A DNA stretch of 13,337 nucleotides, from assembly GCA_028565715.1 (NCBI GenBank), contig JAOXYC010168882.1, positions 1 to 13,337 on the forward strand, given 5' to 3'. The notes beneath the pieces were generated by a model. The model worked only from the letters and a program-made list of their open reading frames with translations, was not told the DNA's origin and did no database searches. The translations under genes were made by a program, and so were the position numbers. Of the stretch, positions 8,889 through 13,337 are shown piece by piece; the stretch's first letter is position 1, and each line of letters starts with the position of its first letter. This stretch comes from Phoronis pallida (lineage: Eukaryota; Phoronida; Phoronidae).

Positions 8889-9380
8889 ATGTCTTCTCAA
8901 AATTCATTTAAAAATTTTATAAAACATATATTTAATATATTTGGTTTTCATATTATACTAATATTTATGTTATTAATGACATTATTATACTGCTCATGGT
9001 CTATAACAAAACTAAATAATTTAAATATAGATAAAGATTTAGTTAACTTATTATATTCATATAATGATAAACAAGACAATAGATTAAAAATAAAATATAC
9101 AAAAAGTAAATTATCAAATCTTTTAGAAATAAATAATTTGATTGATCAAAATAAAATAAAAGAAGCAATAACAAAATTAGAAATACTTCAATCACAAATT
9201 ATACACCCAAAACAGAAAAAAATTATGAAAATTAGAACTGCAATTTTATCAATACTTAATTATCCTAATACTGATGAATATAACGACTTAATTGATGCAA
9301 AATATCATGATTTTAATAAAGAAATGAAAAGAAGTTTAGCTTGCTTACACTATATATATTATATTAATAAACAAAGATAA
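8889..9380 (+). CDS. Small membrane-anchored helical protein downstream of vgrG
   Basis: This 163-residue protein has one clear membrane span (about 17-37) after a short basic N-terminus (MSSQNSFKNFIKH), followed by a soluble helical domain. The helices NLIDQNKIKEAITKLEILQ (about 78-96) and the following KQKKIMKIRTAILSIL look like tetratricopeptide-type helix pairs. The overall plan (N-terminal anchor plus TPR-like domain) resembles YfgM-type ancillary translocon proteins, but the similarity is structural and weak. It starts 38 bases after vgrG and ends 15 bases before the next gene, so it probably belongs to the same transcription unit. A T6SS accessory or immunity-like role is possible but unproven. 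Confidence 0.75.
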   Translation: MSSQNSFKNFIKHIFNIFGFHIILIFMLLMTLLYCSWSITKLNNLNIDKDLVNLLYSYNDKQDNRLKIKYTKSKLSNLLEINNLIDQNKIKEAITKLEILQSQIIHPKQKKIMKIRTAILSILNYPNTDEYNDLIDAKYHDFNKEMKRSLACLHYIYYINKQR

Positions 9381-9395
9381 AAATTTATATTTAAA

Positions 9396-11186
9396 ATGGC
9401 AAATCCCGCAAACAGAGGTTTCTTACCTGAAGCATCAATAAGTGAGTATAGTATACAAGAAGATAATACCCTTGGAGCTTTAATTAAAATTTTAGATAAA
9501 GTAAAGAAAGCTTTTAGAACAAATTATCCTACTAATATAAAAATACATAGCAATAATAATATAGTAACTATATTTAATACAGATAGTGTTTATGTAATTA
9601 GACATTATATAGATGAAAATAATAACCGTACATATGAAAATTTCCGAATGCCATATATTGGAAGTGTTCTACATATAGATTATGATAAAACAAATAAAGA
9701 ATTTATAGTATATGCAATCATAAATGAAGAACTTATGATTTATTATATAAAAAATCATCAAGAAGAAGATAATATAACATTCTCATTTAAAAATTTAGTA
9801 TCTAATACAAAGAAGACACCTGAATATATAACTTCATCTAAAAACTATATTGTTCTTGTAACTGACGACACAAGAGATATACACATTGTAAGAAAGAGTG
9901 ACATTCATAGATCAAAATCAAAAGAATTAATATCAAGTACAACAATGACAACAACATCATATATAGAATCGTTAGATCAACATATAGATAAGATGAAAAA
10001 ACATGCAAAAAAAAGTATATTCCCTTGCATGGCAGCAAAAAATTTAGTCAGACCAAGTACATATAATATTGCATGTTATGAAAAAGAAGATACGATATAT
10101 CTATATATTATTGAAAATAAGTTAATAAGAATAGAAGCATATGATAAAACAACATTATCATATTTATATACTGAAAATCTACGTAAAGAGTTAATTGCTG
10201 ATAATAGTGCAGATATGATAATGCTTGCTCATAAATATCTACAAAGCATAGGAGTTTCACTAACAAATATATTTAATGCAGTTATATCAAGTGATGGACA
10301 ATATAATTTAATTTCATATAACTTATATAGTGGATCATCATTAAGAAAATATTCTATATTTTATACAGATAATGATAATAATATACATGAAGTTACTAGC
10401 TATGAATTAGATTCAGATGATAGTAGAATAGAAGATATAAACTCAAAGATTATTAAATGTACAATAGATGGCAAAGAAGCTTATCTATGTATTGAAATTT
10501 CAGATAATAACATATCATATTATGCTGTATTTCCAAAGGAGAGTAAATGTACATCAAGATATAATCTTCAATTCGATTTTGGAAACAAAGGTTCATTTCA
10601 TTTAAATCAACAAACAATTAATGCATTAGAGAATAGTCTTAAAATACTTTATGATGAAAGTATAGTAATTAATACTGATGATATAAAAGAAAATAAATCA
10701 TATGAAGATAGTGGTGAAACAATAAATGAAGAAGACCTTGAATATAAAGATGCTGATATGTTAGAAGAAGATACATCTAAAAATGTTAATGAAGAGGACG
10801 ATGATGATGATGAATTTCTAAATTTAAATTTAAATAAATTAGGACAAAAAGGAAGCGATATAAATACAAACGAGGAAAATAATTTATACAATATAGAATC
10901 AGAAGAAGACAATATGTTATTTGAAGATGATAAAGATAATGAACCATCATCAGAAGAAAATGTAGCATCTTCATTATCAGAAGAAGACACTGTTGATAAT
11001 AATGAAAATAAAAATGAAATAAATAATGATGATAAAGAAGATGATGATGATAAAGAAGAAACTTTTTATAGTTCATTAATGCCTTCAAAAGAAGAAATAG
11101 TTAATACAGCAAAAGAAACAGCAAAAGAATTAGCAAAAGACGTAGTAGAAAAAAATCTAGGAATTTATAACGAAGAACCACAATAA
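9396..11186 (+). CDS. Large protein with beta-rich body and highly acidic tail, vgrG-linked
   Basis: This 596-residue protein is of no family I recognise. Residues about 20-410 contain many short hydrophobic beta-strands in repeated groups (for example NIVTIFN, VYVIRHYID, KEFIVYAII, ELMIYYIK, NYIVLVTDD, DTIYLYIIEN), which suggests a beta-propeller-like or other all-beta repeat fold. From about residue 419 the chain turns strongly acidic and low-complexity, with runs of Asp and Glu such as EEDDDDDEF, and little hydrophobic content to about 552. A final amphipathic helix (about 562-590; KETAKELAKDVVEKN) closes it. There is no signal peptide, consistent with a cytoplasmic protein or a T6SS-loaded cargo. 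It is the last protein gene of the tssF-tssG-vgrG run, the usual place for adaptor or effector genes. Function is unknown; the fold guess is low confidence, the coding call high. Confidence 0.85.
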   Translation: MANPANRGFLPEASISEYSIQEDNTLGALIKILDKVKKAFRTNYPTNIKIHSNNNIVTIFNTDSVYVIRHYIDENNNRTYENFRMPYIGSVLHIDYDKTNKEFIVYAIINEELMIYYIKNHQEEDNITFSFKNLVSNTKKTPEYITSSKNYIVLVTDDTRDIHIVRKSDIHRSKSKELISSTTMTTTSYIESLDQHIDKMKKHAKKSIFPCMAAKNLVRPSTYNIACYEKEDTIYLYIIENKLIRIEAYDKTTLSYLYTENLRKELIADNSADMIMLAHKYLQSIGVSLTNIFNAVISSDGQYNLISYNLYSGSSLRKYSIFYTDNDNNIHEVTSYELDSDDSRIEDINSKIIKCTIDGKEAYLCIEISDNNISYYAVFPKESKCTSRYNLQFDFGNKGSFHLNQQTINALENSLKILYDESIVINTDDIKENKSYEDSGETINEEDLEYKDADMLEEDTSKNVNEEDDDDDEFLNLNLNKLGQKGSDINTNEENNLYNIESEEDNMLFEDDKDNEPSSEENVASSLSEEDTVDNNENKNEINNDDKEDDDDKEETFYSSLMPSKEEIVNTAKETAKELAKDVVEKNLGIYNEEPQ

Positions 11187-11250
11187 AAACTAGATAACAC
11201 TTTTGTCTTATAAGATACAATTTATAAATAAACATTTATATAATTGTATT

Positions 11251-11323
11251 GGGTGATTAGCTCAGTTGGTAGAGTAGTCGACTCTTAATCGAAAGGTCGA
11301 GGGTTCAAATCCCTTATTGCCCA
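11251..11323 (+). tRNA. tRNA-Lys (anticodon CUU)
   Basis: A 73-nt cloverleaf: acceptor GGGTGAT with ATTGCCC (all pairs possible with G-U), D-arm GCTC-AGTTGGTA-GAGT, anticodon stem with loop CTCTTAA giving anticodon CTT, variable loop AAGGT-like, T-arm GAGGG-TTCAAAT-CCCTT, and discriminator A. No CCA is encoded, as TTTT follows the discriminator. The D-arm and the anticodon loop with flanking GTCGA/TCGA bases are typical of bacterial tRNA-Lys. The outermost anticodon-stem pair is mismatched (G-A). Confidence 0.93.
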
Positions 11324-11367
11324 TTTTATATAAAATATTTTATATTTATATAACTCTTATATTTATT

Positions 11368-12006
11368 TTATGTTAATGGAATTACACTTATAACATGATA
11401 TCCATCAAAGTATAAAAACACTAATACTAGTATATTAAAAATGCATATTGCAGATATTCCTTTTATAAGAGTAACAGAATTTGTTATCATAAAATTAATA
11501 AATAAAAATGTCAAAATAAACTGTAAAATAGATGCATCTCTACGAATTTGAGATTTTATAGAAGACAATGTATCATAATTATTATTTAATTGTGACACTT
11601 TTTTTAAAAAAGCTTTATTTTCATTATTTTGTTGATCTAATAATAAATCTCTTTCTTTAATATTTTTTTCATTAGTAAGTCTTGTATTTTCAATTAATTT
11701 CTTTAATTGTTTATACTCTTCTTTATTATTTTCTTGATTTATACTATCTATTTCACTTAAGCAGTTTAATTTACATAATATTGCATAGTTATGGTCTAAC
11801 ATTTTTGATAAATGTTGACTATTTTTTTCATGAAGTTGGGCTTTTTTCTTAAAATATTCAATTATGTATGATATTTGTTGTATTAAATTTTCCTTATTTT
11901 CTAAATTACTTTTCCTAATATATTCTATTATTCCTTCATGTTGACCATTATAAAAATCATCATAAACATCATTATCACAATTACTAGTCTCAATATATTC
12001 AGGCAT
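11368..12006 (-). CDS. Coiled-coil protein with C-terminal double membrane span
   Basis: I place the start at ATG 12006 (MPEYIETSN), giving 212 residues. The open frame extends upstream to 12108, but that part overlaps the end of the preceding gene and translates to a low-complexity Leu-rich shadow. The N-terminal 20 residues are acidic. Residues about 30-75 and 85-150 are Gln/Asn/Lys/Glu-rich heptad-like helices (likely coiled coil). Residues about 160-203 form two adjacent hydrophobic spans separated by a short polar turn (LIKG), leaving a short C-terminal tail. It follows the 405-residue Lys-rich gene by 28 bases on the same strand, probably as one unit. The bilobed hydrophobic end with a coiled coil is the general plan of membrane-hairpin proteins, including secreted bacterial Inc-type effectors, but nothing specific supports that role. 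Confidence 0.8.
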   Translation of the reverse strand: MPEYIETSNCDNDVYDDFYNGQHEGIIEYIRKSNLENKENLIQQISYIIEYFKKKAQLHEKNSQHLSKMLDHNYAILCKLNCLSEIDSINQENNKEEYKQLKKLIENTRLTNEKNIKERDLLLDQQNNENKAFLKKVSQLNNNYDTLSSIKSQIRRDASILQFILTFLFINFMITNSVTLIKGISAICIFNILVLVFLYFDGYHVISVIPLT

Positions 12007-12034
12007 TTTAATAAATTCTATTATAATATAAAAC

Positions 12035-13252
12035 TTATTTAAAACCTGGAGGACCAGCAGACCTTGCAGTAGCAACAAGAGTACGTAAAAAACTAGCATT
12101 TTTAGCATTTTCTACCATATCTTTTATAGCTTTTAAGTTACCAGCATTTTTAGCCATATCACCTAGTGCTTTTGCATCAGCAACACCTTTCAAATTTTTA
12201 ACACGTAACCCTTGACCAGCTTTTAATCCACTTCTCTTCTTAGCTATACCTCCTCTTTTACCTATATTCCTACGTCTTTTTTTATTAGATAAGTTTTTAG
12301 AACCAGTTCTTTTAGCACCCCCCTTTCCTAATTTCTTGTTACCTGTATTACTTGTTTTTACATCTGTTTTTTTCTTATCTTCATTTACTTTTGAATTTGT
12401 TTTTTTCTTATCTTTGTTTGCTTTTGAATTATTATTTTTTGACTTCTTATTACTTTTATTACTACTTGATTTTTTCTTATCTTTATTTGTACCTTGTTTC
12501 TTATCTTTATTTGTACCTTTTTTATTTGTACTTTGTTTCTTATCTTTATCTTTACCTTGTTTCTTACTATCTTTCTTATTGTCTTTCTTACTATCTTTCT
12601 TATTATCTTTCTTGTTGTCTTTCTTATTGTCTTTCTTGTTGTCTTTCTTGTTGTCTTTACCTTGTTTCTTATTATCTTTCTTATTATCTTTTTTTGTATC
12701 TGTTTTATTTTTTTTCTTATTTGTATTATCTTTTTTGTCTACACCTTGTTTCTTTTTTTGATTTTTAGAGCTACTTGAATCTTTAGATTTAGTATTTTTA
12801 GAGCTATCTTTTCCTGATTTTTTATTATTATCTTGTTTATTATTTTTACTTGATTTATTATCTTTATCTTTAGAGCTACTTTTTTTATCTTTAGAGCTAT
12901 CTTTAGAGCTACTTTTTTTATCTTTAGAGTTATTTTTTTTAGATGTATTTTTATCAGATTTATTCTTAGAAGATTCTTTTTTTGAAGAAACCGGTTCAGA
13001 TTTAGTTTTTTTTGTCTTACTTTCTTTATTTTCCTTTTTATTGCTTTTATTTACAGGTTTAGATTTTTTCTCTGATGATTTATTATTATTTTTTTTATCT
13101 TTGCTACTGCTAGTTTTTTTATTTTTCTTTTTACTCTTTTTTCCTTTATATTTTCCTTTTTTATTATCAGAAACAGATGTAGACTTAGATTGTTTCTTAG
13201 AACTTTTTTTACTATCTTCACTACCAAGACTAAAAACATCTATCATCATCAT
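12035..13252 (-). CDS. Lysine/serine/asparagine-rich repetitive protein with Ala/Gly-rich C-terminal helices
   Basis: This 405-residue protein is intensely basic. About residues 11-300 are low-complexity Lys with Ser, Asn, Asp, Thr and Gln, including a KKDN tandem array (186-231) and repeated KDKKSSS and NKDKKQGT units. Residues 300-350 shift to Gly/Arg/Lys (for example NKKRRRNIGKRGG), nuclear-localisation-like and nucleic-acid-binding-like. The last 52 residues form an Ala-rich segment with three related units of 13-14 residues: KALGDMAKNAGNL (361-373), KAIKDMVENAKNAS (374-387) and FLRTLVATARSAG (388-400), ending GPPGFK. Three ATG codons are in tandem at the start (13252, 13249, 13246), so the exact start is open. 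The long reading frame through biased sequence, and a C-terminus that breaks the genome's AT bias with Ala and Gly codons, argue it is real. Histone-H1-like DNA binding or a secreted host-targeted role are both conjecture. Confidence 0.8.
   Translation of the reverse strand: MMMIDVFSLGSEDSKKSSKKQSKSTSVSDNKKGKYKGKKSKKKNKKTSSSKDKKNNNKSSEKKSKPVNKSNKKENKESKTKKTKSEPVSSKKESSKNKSDKNTSKKNNSKDKKSSSKDSSKDKKSSSKDKDNKSSKNNKQDNNKKSGKDSSKNTKSKDSSSSKNQKKKQGVDKKDNTNKKKNKTDTKKDNKKDNKKQGKDNKKDNKKDNKKDNKKDNKKDSKKDNKKDSKKQGKDKDKKQSTNKKGTNKDKKQGTNKDKKKSSSNKSNKKSKNNNSKANKDKKKTNSKVNEDKKKTDVKTSNTGNKKLGKGGAKRTGSKNLSNKKRRRNIGKRGGIAKKRSGLKAGQGLRVKNLKGVADAKALGDMAKNAGNLKAIKDMVENAKNASFLRTLVATARSAGPPGFK
12053..12172 (-). 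repeat. Three-unit degenerate helical repeat at the C-terminus of the Lys-rich protein
   Basis: Residues 361-400 of the Lys-rich protein fall into three consecutive 13-14-residue units sharing a pattern of hydrophobic positions followed by (D)M-x-x-N/A-A-x-N/S. The first two units are clearly alike (ALGDMAKNAGN and AIKDMVENAKN). The third keeps only the hydrophobic spacing and Ala content. The repeat is visible in protein sequence but not as conserved DNA, which suggests old duplication under protein-level selection. Confidence 0.5.
12560..12697 (-). repeat. 12-bp tandem repeat encoding KKDN/KKDS units
   Basis: On the + strand this block is a run of the 12-base unit [A/G]TT[A/G]TCTTTCTT (with CTATCTTTCTT variants) coding on the - strand for KKDN or KKDS. 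About eleven units cover residues 186-231, interrupted twice by KKQGKD. The near-identical units indicate recent slippage or unequal recombination, so the copy number is probably variable between strains. Confidence 0.85.
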
Positions 13253-13285
13253 ATCTTATTATATATTTTATTATTTTTAAAAATA

Positions 13286-13337
13286 ATGTTCTTAATAGGA
13301 TTATGTAATAACAAAGATATATATGATAAAAATCCTC
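13286..13337 (+). CDS. Possible 5' end of a rightward gene leaving the window
   Basis: An ATG at 13286 opens a frame of 17 codons that is still open at the window end and begins MFLIGLCNNKDIYDKNP. It lies 33 bases from the start of the leftward Lys-rich gene, which is a sensible divergent arrangement. Too little is visible to name a product, and in such AT-rich DNA a short open frame could be chance. Confidence 0.35.
   Translation, partial: MFLIGLCNNKDIYDKNP

Noticed and set aside
10649-11088. Leftward open frames (Ser-rich and His/Leu-rich) opposite the acidic tail
   Set aside because: They are antisense shadows of the GAA/GAT-rich coding sequence of the 596-residue protein.
11204-11220. 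Possible hairpin around TCTTATAAGA after the acidic-tail gene as terminator
   Set aside because: The stem is short, AT-only at its centre and asymmetric, with no following T-run on the coding strand; no convincing intrinsic terminator.
12007-12108. N-terminal extension of the coiled-coil protein to an ATG at 12108
   Set aside because: It would overlap the end of the Lys-rich gene, and the added residues are a Leu-rich off-frame reading; ATG at 12006 gives a sensible 28-base gap.
12336-13280. Long rightward open frames rich in Leu/Phe/Ser/Tyr across the Lys-rich gene
   Set aside because: They are the complement of AAA/AAG/GAT-rich codons of the 405-residue gene; low complexity removes stops on the other strand, and no start context or family signal supports them.
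1-13337. Alternative genetic code (TGA as Trp), considered because of the extreme AT content
   Set aside because: Tryptophans are encoded by TGG, genes read through cleanly with the standard bacterial code, and all assigned genes stop at TAA; nothing requires recoding.

Overview
The window is extremely AT-rich (by eye about one fifth G+C) and gene-dense. All recognised stop codons are TAA, intergenic gaps are short, and clear Shine-Dalgarno sequences are absent. Two bacterial-type tRNA genes (Ala-UGC and Lys-CUU, neither with an encoded CCA) and a proteobacterial-style type VI secretion system (T6SS) cluster point to a bacterium with a reduced genome. My best guess is a host-associated alphaproteobacterium (Holosporales/Rickettsiales-like protist endosymbiont). 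That placement is inference from composition, tRNA style and gene content, not from a phylogenetic marker.

Layout. Positions 56-4510 are transcribed leftward: a 219-residue multi-span membrane protein, then 13 bases later a 486-residue protein with an N-terminal signal or anchor, then tRNA-Ala(UGC), then a 693-residue protein. The 693-residue protein reads as a diverged family-B DNA polymerase (exonuclease plus palm) with damaged catalytic motifs and two added C-terminal membrane spans. Positions 4566-11323 run rightward: tssF, tssG and vgrG, packed end to end (T6SS baseplate wedge and spike), followed by a small membrane-anchored helical protein, a 596-residue protein with a very acidic tail, and tRNA-Lys(CUU). 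Positions 11368-13252 run leftward again: a 405-residue Lys/Ser/Asn-rich protein with a KKDN tandem array, then a 212-residue coiled-coil protein with a C-terminal double membrane span. A possible rightward gene starts at 13286 and leaves the window.

How the genes fit together. TssF and TssG form the baseplate wedge, and VgrG is the spike that sits on the baseplate and punctures the target. Genes directly behind vgrG are usual places for adaptors, effectors or immunity proteins, so the 163- and 596-residue products are the best cargo or accessory candidates. No PAAR, Hcp, sheath (TssB/C), ClpV, TssK or TssJLM gene is in the window, so the rest of the machine must lie elsewhere. The most unusual items are the membrane-anchored, apparently catalytically dead PolB-like protein and the unrecognised lineage-specific proteins around the T6SS genes: very basic, very acidic, and tail-anchored coiled coil.
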